From NCBI GenBank assembly GCA_017453605.1, contig JAFTEP010000129.1, positions 1 to 28,701 on the forward strand: a stretch of 28,701 nucleotides of DNA, in the 5' to 3' direction. Source of the DNA: Clostridia bacterium (lineage in GTDB: Bacteria > Bacillota > Clostridia > Oscillospirales > SIG627). The notes beneath the pieces are model-generated. The model made no database searches. It was given only the letters and a program-made list of their open reading frames with translations, and was not told the DNA's origin. Of this stretch, positions 7,799 through 14,073 are shown piece by piece; the first letter of the stretch is position 1, and every line of letters starts with the position of its first letter. Made by a program: the position numbers and the translations under genes.

Positions 7799-8592
7799 TT
7801 GAGTTCTTCGCCTCCTTCGACTCCCAGCGCTCTCGCGAGAAGCTGAGTGAAATACAAAACGGGAAGGGAGCTATTGGAATTGACGGTGAGGTTATACATA
7901 CACAAGGGGCAGGCGGTGACGAGCACCTGAGCTCCGCAGTCTTCGGCGCTCTTTGCGACGTCGGCGCTCTTTTTCTTCGCGAGCTCCTTAGCGTCGAGCG
8001 TCAGATAGCCGCCGCAGCACTCGTTTCTGTAGGGGTACTCGACCGGCTCTGCGCCGAGCGCGCGGATCAGATCCTCCATGATCGAGGGATCGCCGGGATC
8101 GTCGAACTGCATGACCTTGCCGGGTCTTAAGAGCATACAGCCGTAATAGGCGCCGATCTTCATTCCGGCAAGGGGATTCGCGACCTTCTTTTTCAGCTCG
8201 TCGAAGCCGACGGTGTCTCTTAAAAGCTCGAGAAAATGAATGACCTCGGTCTCGCCGGAATAGGGCTTGTCTGGCGCGATGTAGGCGTTGACCTTGTCCC
8301 TTATTTCGGGGTCGTTTTTCATATCGTCGTTGACGCGCTTGAGGACGTGGTGGCAGGCGGAGCAGAGCGTCACGAGCTTTCCGCCCTCATCCGCCGCCGC
8401 GCTGAGCGCGCGCACGGACGCGAGCTTCGTGGCGATCTCGTCCCTCGCGAGCGGATACACGCCGCCGCAGCACTGCCAGGCGTCGAGCTCTTTGAGCTCG
8501 ATCCCCAAAGCCAGAGCGCTGCGTCTCGCGAAGCCGTCGAGCTCTTTGGCTTTCGTTTTCAGGGTGCAGCCCGGGTAATAACTGAATTGCAT
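7795..8592 (-). CDS. hdrB: HdrB-like subunit with two complete CCG domains
   Basis: Catalytic-type subunit that in methanogens holds two non-cubane [4Fe-4S] clusters and cleaves CoM-S-S-CoB. The 265 residues contain both CCG motifs intact: Cys 9, 41-42, 77, 80 and Cys 152, 192-193, 228, 231. Spacings are CX31CCX34CX2C and CX39CCX34CX2C. Bacteria lack CoM and CoB, so the partner must differ. In sulfate reducers DsrC-like proteins have been proposed. Here the operon offers FrdAB, and CCG domains are also found in TfrB and in the E subunits of some fumarate reductases. The ATG is separated from an AGGAGG by a 7-bp hairpin, described separately. The gene lies 61 nt after fumC. Confidence 0.93.
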   Translation of the reverse strand: MQFSYYPGCTLKTKAKELDGFARRSALALGIELKELDAWQCCGGVYPLARDEIATKLASVRALSAAADEGGKLVTLCSACHHVLKRVNDDMKNDPEIRDKVNAYIAPDKPYSGETEVIHFLELLRDTVGFDELKKKVANPLAGMKIGAYYGCMLLRPGKVMQFDDPGDPSIMEDLIRALGAEPVEYPYRNECCGGYLTLDAKELAKKKSADVAKSAEDCGAQVLVTACPLCMYNLTVNSNSSLPVLYFTQLLARALGVEGGEELK

Positions 8593-8599
8593 AGCTTTG

Positions 8600-8626
8600 C
8601 GCCGAAGTTTTTCGGCGTTACCTCCT
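8600..8626 (-). promoter_or_regulatory. Hairpin between Shine-Dalgarno and start codon of hdrB
   Basis: The only good ribosome site before hdrB (AGGAGG at 8621-8626) lies 28 nt from the ATG. A perfect 7-bp stem (CGCCGAA / TTCGGCG, tetraloop AAAC) sits between them. No ATG, GTG or TTG start occurs in the intervening frame. If the stem folds, the effective spacing falls to about 10 nt. It is not followed by a U-tract, so it is not an intrinsic terminator. Confidence 0.6.
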
Positions 8627-8653
8627 GTGAAATTTTTGTTGGGGATCGCCTTT

Positions 8654-10024
8654 TCAGACCATCTGCTCGGGATGGAAGACCTCGTCGAATTTCTCGGCGG
8701 TCAAAAAGCCCAGCTGCACGCAGGCTTCCTTGAGCGAGATGTTCTCCTTGAACGCCTTTTTGGCGGTCTTGGCGGCGTTGTCATAGCCTATATAGGGGTT
8801 GAGCGCGGTGACGAGCATCAGAGAGTTGTGAAGGTTGTGAGCCATCTTTTCCCTGTTAGCCCTGATGCCGGAGACGCACTTGTCGTTGAAGCTCAGGATG
8901 CCGTCGGCGAGGAGCCTTGCGGACTGCAGGAAATTGTAGATGCAGACGGGCATGAAGACGTTGAGCTCGAAGTTGCCCTGGGAGGCCGCCATTCCGACCG
9001 CGACGTCGTTGGCGATGACCTGGACCGCGACCATGGTCATGCTCTCGCACTGGGTCGGGTTAACCTTGCCGGGCATGATGGAGCTGCCGGGCTCGTTCTC
9101 GGGGATGAAGATCTCTCCGAGACCGTCTCTCGGGCCGCTCGCGAGCCAGCGGACGTCGTTGGCGATCTTCATAAGATCGGCGGCGAGCGCCTTCATCGCG
9201 CCGTGAGCGAAGACCAGCTCGTCCTTGGCGGTCAGAGCGTGGAACTTGTTTTCGGCGGTGACGAAGTTCTTTCCGGTGAGTTCGCTCACGACCTTGGCGA
9301 CGTCAGCGCCGAAGGTCTTGGGGGCGTTGAGCCCTGTGCCGACGGCGGTGCCGCCGAGCGCCAGTTCGTGGAGCCCGCCGAGAGAAAGAGCGAGCATATC
9401 TTTTGTCTTTTCGATCATGTTTCTCCAGCCGGAGATCTCCTGGGAGAACTTGATCGGGGTGGCGTCCTGGAGGTGGGTCCTGCCGCTCTTGACGATGCCC
9501 TCGTTTTCTTCTTCAAGTCTCCTGAAGGTCGCGATGAGCTTGTCCATAGAGGGGAAGAGCCTGTCCTCGATCGCCAGGACCGCCGCGATGTGCATCGCAG
9601 TCGGGAAGGTGTCGTTGGAGGACTGGGACATATTGATGTCGTCGTTGGGGTGGCACAGCTTCCTGCCGGCGAGCTCGTTAGCGCGGTTGGCGATGACCTC
9701 GTTGGCGTTCATGTTGGACTGGGTGCCGCTTCCGGTCTGCCATACGACGAGGGGGAAATGGTCGTACAGCTTGCCCTCGATCACCTCGTCGCAGGCGCGG
9801 GTGATGTACTCGAGCTTCTCGTCGGTCATCTTCTCGGGCTTGAGGGAGTGGTTGGCGATCGCCGCCGCCTTCTTCAAGATGCCGAAGGCGTGAGTGATCT
9901 CGCGCGGCATGATCTCGCCGCCGATGACGAAGTTCTGCAGGCTTCTCTGCGTCTGCGCCGCCCAGTATCTGTCGGCGGGAACGAGCATTTCGCCCATAGA
10001 GTCTCTTTCTGTACGAAATTCCAT
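8654..10024 (-). CDS. fumC: Class II fumarate hydratase (fumarase)
   Basis: Interconverts malate and fumarate; an iron-free homotetramer in the cytoplasm. The 456 residues carry the family signature GSSIMPGKVNP near 313-323, the catalytic-loop SGRTHLQDATP near 180-190, and TGSGTQSNMNANEV near 97-110. Length is normal for FumC. The ATG at 10024 has AGGAGG close upstream; an earlier in-frame ATG at 10051 lies before that ribosome site and would be poorly placed. It is the first gene of the operon, upstream of hdrBCA-flxDCBA-frdBA, which suggests its fumarate is the electron acceptor of that system. Aspartase is the main look-alike, but the motifs and length favour fumarase. Confidence 0.94.
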   Translation of the reverse strand: MEFRTERDSMGEMLVPADRYWAAQTQRSLQNFVIGGEIMPREITHAFGILKKAAAIANHSLKPEKMTDEKLEYITRACDEVIEGKLYDHFPLVVWQTGSGTQSNMNANEVIANRANELAGRKLCHPNDDINMSQSSNDTFPTAMHIAAVLAIEDRLFPSMDKLIATFRRLEEENEGIVKSGRTHLQDATPIKFSQEISGWRNMIEKTKDMLALSLGGLHELALGGTAVGTGLNAPKTFGADVAKVVSELTGKNFVTAENKFHALTAKDELVFAHGAMKALAADLMKIANDVRWLASGPRDGLGEIFIPENEPGSSIMPGKVNPTQCESMTMVAVQVIANDVAVGMAASQGNFELNVFMPVCIYNFLQSARLLADGILSFNDKCVSGIRANREKMAHNLHNSLMLVTALNPYIGYDNAAKTAKKAFKENISLKEACVQLGFLTAEKFDEVFHPEQMV

Positions 10025-10113
10025 TGGAAACCTCCTGAAAAAAGTTTTCAAAAATTCTTTTTGCGATCCGTTTCGGAACTTTACGCCGCAAAGATCCGTG
10101 AAAAGCCCCGGAA

Positions 10114-10153
10114 TAAGTGTATGAAAGTGAAAAATGTTACGTGCTTACACTTA
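10114..10153. promoter_or_regulatory. Inverted repeat in the fumC 5' leader (possible operator or stem-loop)
   Basis: Perfect 8-bp arms TAAGTGTA (10114-10121) and TACACTTA (10146-10153) are separated by 24 bp. They begin within a few bases of the predicted transcription start of the fumC promoter, so they could be an operator or fold as a 5' mRNA stem. They do not match the Rex consensus well, and no regulator gene is adjacent. Confidence 0.35.
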
Positions 10154-10161
10154 ACCATAAA

Positions 10162-10190
10162 ATTTTAACATTTCCGCGGGCTTTTGTCAA
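10162..10190 (-). promoter_or_regulatory. Sigma-A promoter of the fumC-hdr-flx-frd operon
   Basis: On the minus strand a perfect -35 TTGACA (10185-10190) is followed after 17 bp by TAAAAT (10162-10167). A TG one base before the -10 makes it an extended -10. The fumC start lies 137 nt downstream of the -10, leaving a leader of roughly 130 nt. No other terminator-plus-promoter is seen before the window edge, so it may drive all ten genes. Confidence 0.75.
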
Positions 10191-10340
10191 TAGCAATTCA
10201 CCCTATAATACAAGCATAATCGCATTCTTTTTATCATTTTTGACTAAATTTGCCTCAGAATTGTCGGCAAAAAGCGACAGCATGAGAAAAAATGTGAGAA
10301 TTTTCATTTTTTGTGAGGTTTTTCCCGAACAGAGAAATGA

Positions 10341-10376
10341 AAAAAAGAAAAAAGCCCTTCCGGAAGCCGGAAGAGC
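10341..10376 (-). terminator. Intrinsic terminator after the MATE gene
   Basis: On the minus strand GCTCTTCCGG and CCGGAAGGGC form a 10-bp stem with one G-U pair and a 3-nt loop. A U-rich tract (TTTTTTCTTTTTT) follows. It begins only a few bases after the MATE stop codon. Confidence 0.9.
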
Positions 10377-10378
10377 CC

Positions 10379-11743
10379 TCATTCGCCGCTTTTTTCCCTC
10401 TTGAGCGAAGCGAGAACGGGCAGATGCAGTATAAGAGCCGAGATAAACGCAAGAACGTCGCAGACCGGCTGAGTGATCTCTACGCCGGTGAGCCCAAAGA
10501 GATTCGAGAAAACAAGAATGACCGGGATGAAGAAGAGTCCCTGCCTCGCGACGGCGAGGAAGCTCGCCCTGAACACCTTGCCGATGTTCTGGAGCATCAT
10601 GTTCGACATCGTCGTGAAGCCGCTGAGGACGAACGCCGCGCACTGGAACCTCAGCGCGGCGGAACCGATGCGCACGACCGCCGGATCGTCTCGGAAGAAG
10701 GCGACCAATGGTCCCGAAAAGATCGCGCCGACGGCGGAGAAGACGGCGAGCAGAGCGGTCGATGCGCCGACGCAGAGCCAGAACGCCTTTTTGACCCTGT
10801 CGAACTTCCCCGCGCCGTAATTGAAGCCGCAGACAGGCTGGAAGCCCTGACCGACGCCGATGATAACGGAAAAGGCGAAGCCCATTATCTTGCTGACTAC
10901 CCCCATCGCGGCGATCGCGGCGTCGACCTCCCCGGCGGGAGCGACGCGGCAGGCGCGGTTGAGCATTATGACGCTGATCGCCATGAAGCCCTGCCTGAAA
11001 AGAGAGGGCGAACCGCCGCGGAACAGCTCTTTGACGAATTCTTTTGTTACGCCGAACAATTTCAGATCGAGCCCGAGCGCGCCCTTTCGGTTGCATCCGA
11101 AGGCGAGCACGACGAAACCGACGAGCTGGCTGATGAGCGTCGCGAGCGCGGCGCCCTCGACGTCCATTTTGAAAACGAAGATGAACAGCGGATCGAGCGC
11201 GATGTTGAGGAGCGCTCCGGCGACGATGCCGACCATGCCGTAGACGGTGTTGCCCTGGAAGCGCAAAAGATTATTCATCGTGAACGACGCGCACATGAAC
11301 GGGGCGCCGATCAGGATGATGCGCATATATCCGACGGCGGTCGGGAGGATCGTGTCGGTCGAGCCGAGAAGAAGAGCGAGGGGACGGCAGAACACGAGCC
11401 CGAGCGCGGATATCACAAGTCCGGCGGCAAAAGAGATCACGACGCCGAAGACCGCCATCTTTCTCGCCCTGTCGGTCTCTCCCCTGCCGAGGCGGAGCGA
11501 AATGAAGTTCCCGCTCCCGTGACCGAAGAAAAATCCGCATGCCTGGATGACGGACATCAGTCCGAACGAAACGCTGACCGCGCCGGTGGCGACGGTGTCG
11601 ATCCGTCCGACAAAATAGGTGTCCGCCATATTGTAGAGAGCGGTGACGAGCATGGACGCCACCGCGGGCAGGGCGAGATAAAAGACCATCCTGCCGACCG
11701 GAGCGTTCAGAAGTTCGCGCTTTTTTTCTTCAGTGCTTTTCAT
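10379..11743 (-). CDS. MATE family multidrug/cation exporter
   Basis: Polytopic inner-membrane antiporter of 454 residues, the usual MATE length, with about twelve hydrophobic segments. The first repeat opens with PVGRMVFYLALPAVASM and ALYNMADTYFVGR, the hallmark of bacterial NorM/DinF-like MATE proteins. The second repeat starts with GSPSLFRQGFMAISVIMLNR near residue 245. Such proteins export cationic drugs or metabolites using sodium or proton gradients; the substrate cannot be read from sequence. The ATG has only a weak ribosome site. The gene sits 75 nt downstream of the dCMP deaminase behind a terminator-like hairpin, with no promoter visible in the gap. Confidence 0.9.
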   Translation of the reverse strand: MKSTEEKKRELLNAPVGRMVFYLALPAVASMLVTALYNMADTYFVGRIDTVATGAVSVSFGLMSVIQACGFFFGHGSGNFISLRLGRGETDRARKMAVFGVVISFAAGLVISALGLVFCRPLALLLGSTDTILPTAVGYMRIILIGAPFMCASFTMNNLLRFQGNTVYGMVGIVAGALLNIALDPLFIFVFKMDVEGAALATLISQLVGFVVLAFGCNRKGALGLDLKLFGVTKEFVKELFRGGSPSLFRQGFMAISVIMLNRACRVAPAGEVDAAIAAMGVVSKIMGFAFSVIIGVGQGFQPVCGFNYGAGKFDRVKKAFWLCVGASTALLAVFSAVGAIFSGPLVAFFRDDPAVVRIGSAALRFQCAAFVLSGFTTMSNMMLQNIGKVFRASFLAVARQGLFFIPVILVFSNLFGLTGVEITQPVCDVLAFISALILHLPVLASLKREKSGE

Positions 11744-11764
11744 CTTGAAAATTCAATAAATCAC

Positions 11765-11793
11765 TCAAAAGACCGCGGAAAACCTTCCGCGGT
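11765..11793 (-). terminator. Terminator or attenuator between dCMP deaminase and MATE genes
   Basis: A perfect 9-bp stem (ACCGCGGAA / TTCCGCGGT, 4-nt loop, 11772-11793) is followed on the minus strand by CTTTTG. The U-tract is short, so termination may be partial. That would leave the MATE gene dependent on read-through. Confidence 0.6.
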
Positions 11794-11818
11794 TCAGAAA
11801 AATAAACCGGGATCGCGT

Positions 11819-12304
11819 TCAGCGTTCGACCTCGAAATCCAGGGTGAGTTTTTTCATATCTGTCCTGAGCCTTCTGTACTTCACGCCCGCCGCGTCGAGC
11901 ATGCGCTTTGACGCGAGGGTGGACAGAGAGTCGGCGTACTTGTCGGAGAGATAAACGATCTCCTTTATACCCGACTGGATGATCGCCTTGGCGCACTCGT
12001 TGCAGGGGAACAGAGCGACGTAGATCCTCGCTCCCTTGAGGCTTTTGCCGTTGGCGTTGAGCACGGCGTTCAGCTCGGCGTGGACGACGTACTGATACTT
12101 CGTGTCCTCCCCGGTGCGCTCCCACGAGAACTCGTCGTCGGAACAGCCGCAGGGAAAGCCGTTGTAGCCGGTCGAGAGGATGATGTTGTCCGCGCCGACG
12201 ATGCACGCTCCGACCTGAGTGTTCGGGTCCTTGCTGCGGCAGGCGGCCAAAAGCGCCACTCCCATGAAATATTCTTCCCAGCTTATGTAACCTTCACGCT
12301 TCAT
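11819..12304 (-). CDS. Deoxycytidylate (dCMP) deaminase, ComEB-like
   Basis: Zinc enzyme converting dCMP to dUMP for thymidylate synthesis. The 161 residues show the cytidine/deoxycytidylate deaminase signature: zinc His 75 and catalytic Glu 77 in VVHAELNAV, and zinc Cys 101 and 104 in PCNECAK. An early segment (DPNTQVGACIV, then TGYNGFPCGC) is typical of dCMP deaminases rather than of tRNA or guanine deaminases. The start at 12304 is preceded by AAAGGA; the reading frame continues upstream, but that extension is basic and not family-like. It has its own promoter at 12388-12416. Confidence 0.9.
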   Translation of the reverse strand: MKREGYISWEEYFMGVALLAACRSKDPNTQVGACIVGADNIILSTGYNGFPCGCSDDEFSWERTGEDTKYQYVVHAELNAVLNANGKSLKGARIYVALFPCNECAKAIIQSGIKEIVYLSDKYADSLSTLASKRMLDAAGVKYRRLRTDMKKLTLDFEVER

Positions 12305-12387
12305 TCTTTTTTTATCCTTTCGATGCTTTCGGTCCGTTTTCCGCGCAGGAGCCCGGAAAACCGGGCGCGGAATTTGTTTACAATCGG

Positions 12388-12416
12388 ATTTTACCACGGC
12401 AAAGCGCATTTGTCAA
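12388..12416 (-). promoter_or_regulatory. Sigma-A promoter for dCMP deaminase
   Basis: On the minus strand TTGACA (12411-12416), a 17-bp spacer and TAAAAT (12388-12393). The hexamers and spacing are identical to those of the fumC promoter. It fires away from the asnS promoter, so this intergenic region is divergent. Confidence 0.75.
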
Positions 12417-12498
12417 CAATCAGAGGGCTTCAAAGCGGCATTTGAATGCGAAGAGGATGAAAAATGCCGAAAAATCCGGATAAAATTTCATTTTGCTA

Positions 12499-12527
12499 TT
12501 GATTGTCGGCGATAAAAGATATATAAT
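12499..12527 (+). promoter_or_regulatory. Sigma-A promoter for asnS
   Basis: TTGATT (12499-12504), 17-bp spacer, TATAAT (12522-12527). The predicted transcript begins near 12534, giving a leader of about 110 nt before the asnS ATG. Between 12417 and 12498, upstream of this promoter, nothing recognisable is seen. Confidence 0.75.
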
Positions 12528-12538
12528 ATGGTATTGTG

Positions 12539-12633
12539 TCCGGAAAAATGATCCCGACGAGACTTTTTTATTCATTTTCCGGATCCCAAGCGGATCACTT
12601 TCGGATCCGCAAAAAACTCATCATCCGAAAGGA
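12539..12633 (+). promoter_or_regulatory. Structured asnS leader with mutually exclusive hairpins
   Basis: Three stems are possible. The first pairs TCCGGAAAAATGA (12539-12551) with TCATTTTCCGGA (12572-12583), with one bulge. The second pairs GCGGATC (12590-12596) with GATCCGC (12604-12610). The third pairs CTTTCGGAT (12598-12606) with ATCCGAAAG (12623-12631), 9 perfect bp. The second and third share bases 12604-12606, so both cannot form fully. The third overlaps the ribosome site AAAGGA (12628-12633). No T-box sequence was recognised. A translational switch is inference. Confidence 0.45.
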
Positions 12634-12642
12634 AAACCAAAG

Positions 12643-14043
12643 ATGTATCCCGAAAGAACGAAAATCGCCAGGCTCTTTTCGACTCCGGAAACGTTCGCCG
12701 ACACCGACGTCACCGTCGCCGGCTGGATAAGGACCCTTCGCTCGAGCAATCAGTTCGGCTTCATCGAACTCAACGACGGAAGCTGCCACAGCAGCCTGCA
12801 GGTCGTTTTCGAGAGCGAAAAACTCGACAACTACCGCGAGATCGCCCATCAGAACATCGGGGCGGGTCTCAGGATAGAAGGAAGATTCGTGCTGACTCCC
12901 GACGCCAAACAGCCCTTCGAGCTCAAGGCCGAAAAGATCTTCGTGGAGGGAAGCTCGGTGCCCGAATATCCTCTGCAGAAGAAGCGCCACACGATGGAAT
13001 TTTTGCGCACCATCGCGCATCTGCGCCCGCGCTCCAACACCTTCAGCGCCGTTTTCAGAGTGCGCTCAGCCGCCGCCTACGCGATCCACCGCTTCTTCCA
13101 GGAGAGGGGCTTCGTCTACGTCAACACCCCGCTGATCACCGGCAGCGACGCCGAGGGAGCCGGAGAGATGTTCAGGGTCACCACACTCGATCTCAACGAC
13201 GTTCCGCGCACCGAGGACGGAAAGGTCGACTTCTCGAAGGATTTCTTCGGGAAGAGCACCAACCTCACTGTCTCCGGTCAGCTCAACGGCGAATGCTTCG
13301 CCATGGCATACGGCGACATCTACACCTTCGGTCCGACCTTCCGCGCCGAAAACTCCAACACTCAGCGCCACGCCGCCGAGTTCTGGATGATCGAGCCGGA
13401 AATGGCGTTCTGCGACCTCGAGGACGACTGCCGCGTCGCGGAGGATATGGTCAAATACATCGTGAAATACGTTCTCGAGACCTGCCCGCAGGATATGGAG
13501 TTCTTCAACAGATTTATCGATCCGGGTCTGAAGGAGAGGCTGACGGCCCTTGTCGGCAGCGACTTCGGAAGAGTCAGCTACACCGAGGCGGTCGAGATCC
13601 TCAAGAAGGCCGACGGAAAGTTCGATTACCCGGTGAGCTGGGGGATCGACCTGCAGACCGAGCACGAGAGATACCTCACCGAGGAAGTCTTCAAAAAGCC
13701 CGTGTTCGTCACCGACTACCCCAAGGACATCAAGGCGTTCTATATGCGCCTCAACGACGACGGCAGGACCGTCGCCGCCGCCGATATGCTCGTTCCCGGC
13801 GTCGGGGAGCTGATCGGAGGGAGCCAGAGAGAGGAAAGGCTCGATCTGCTCGAAGAGAGGATAAAGGAGCTCGGGATGAAGACCGAGGACTACTGGTGGT
13901 ATCTCGATCTGAGAAGATACGGCGGCGTCAAGCACTCCGGCTTCGGTCTCGGCTTCGAGCGCATGGTCATGTACCTGACGGGCATCAACAACATCCGCGA
14001 CGTCGAGGCGTTCCCGAGGACCGTGTCAAACGCCGAGTTCTGA
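12643..14043 (+). CDS. asnS: Asparaginyl-tRNA synthetase
   Basis: Charges tRNA-Asn with asparagine (class IIb synthetase). In its 466 residues an N-terminal OB-fold anticodon-binding domain ([21 protein letters not shown]) precedes the catalytic core. Motif 2 is seen as [20 protein letters not shown] and motif 3 as [15 protein letters not shown]. The [12 protein letters not shown] context and the end [10 protein letters not shown] favour AsnRS over AspRS. Length is typical. The chosen ATG has AAAGGA at 9 nt; the open frame extends upstream only through the leader. It is 30 nt upstream of the aspartate aminotransferase, probably one transcript. Confidence 0.95.
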   Translation: MYPERTKIARLFSTPETFADTDVTVAGWIRTLRSSNQFGFIELNDGSCHSSLQVVFESEKLDNYREIAHQNIGAGLRIEGRFVLTPDAKQPFELKAEKIFVEGSSVPEYPLQKKRHTMEFLRTIAHLRPRSNTFSAVFRVRSAAAYAIHRFFQERGFVYVNTPLITGSDAEGAGEMFRVTTLDLNDVPRTEDGKVDFSKDFFGKSTNLTVSGQLNGECFAMAYGDIYTFGPTFRAENSNTQRHAAEFWMIEPEMAFCDLEDDCRVAEDMVKYIVKYVLETCPQDMEFFNRFIDPGLKERLTALVGSDFGRVSYTEAVEILKKADGKFDYPVSWGIDLQTEHERYLTEEVFKKPVFVTDYPKDIKAFYMRLNDDGRTVAAADMLVPGVGELIGGSQREERLDLLEERIKELGMKTEDYWWYLDLRRYGGVKHSGFGLGFERMVMYLTGINNIRDVEAFPRTVSNAEF

Positions 14044-14073
14044 TCCCCCACCCCGTGCTTAAAGGAGCCACAG

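Larger units (their letters stand above)
10025..10378 (-). other. Intergenic region upstream of fumC
   Basis: This 354-bp AT-rich gap holds the fumC promoter (10162-10190), an inverted repeat just downstream of it (10114-10153), and the MATE gene terminator (10341-10376). Between 10191 and 10340 no credible gene is seen: no reading frame has both a ribosome site and family resemblance. The stretch may hold regulator sites. Confidence 0.6.

Noticed and set aside
8597..10168. 523-residue plus-strand open frame opposite fumC
   Set aside because: It is a shadow of the GC-rich fumC gene: composition is Gly/Val/Asp/Leu/Arg-skewed with no family resemblance. The minus-strand protein has complete fumarase motifs.
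10146..10190. Rex (NADH-sensing repressor) operator at the fumC promoter
   Set aside because: A GTTAA-rich area is present, but the TTGTTAA-N4/6-TTAACAA dyad cannot be drawn with correct symmetry.
10204..10209. Plus-strand TATAAT as a promoter
   Set aside because: The nearest -35-like hexamer is only 14 bp away and the sequence would fire into the 3' end of the minus-strand MATE gene.
10313..11911. 532-residue plus-strand open frame opposite the MATE gene
   Set aside because: Extremely charged (Glu/Arg/Asp) complement of a membrane protein gene with no ribosome site; it also runs through the MATE terminator.
12528..12642. T-box riboswitch ahead of asnS
   Set aside because: No T-box core sequence or terminator/antiterminator with U-tract was found; only translation-level hairpins are visible.
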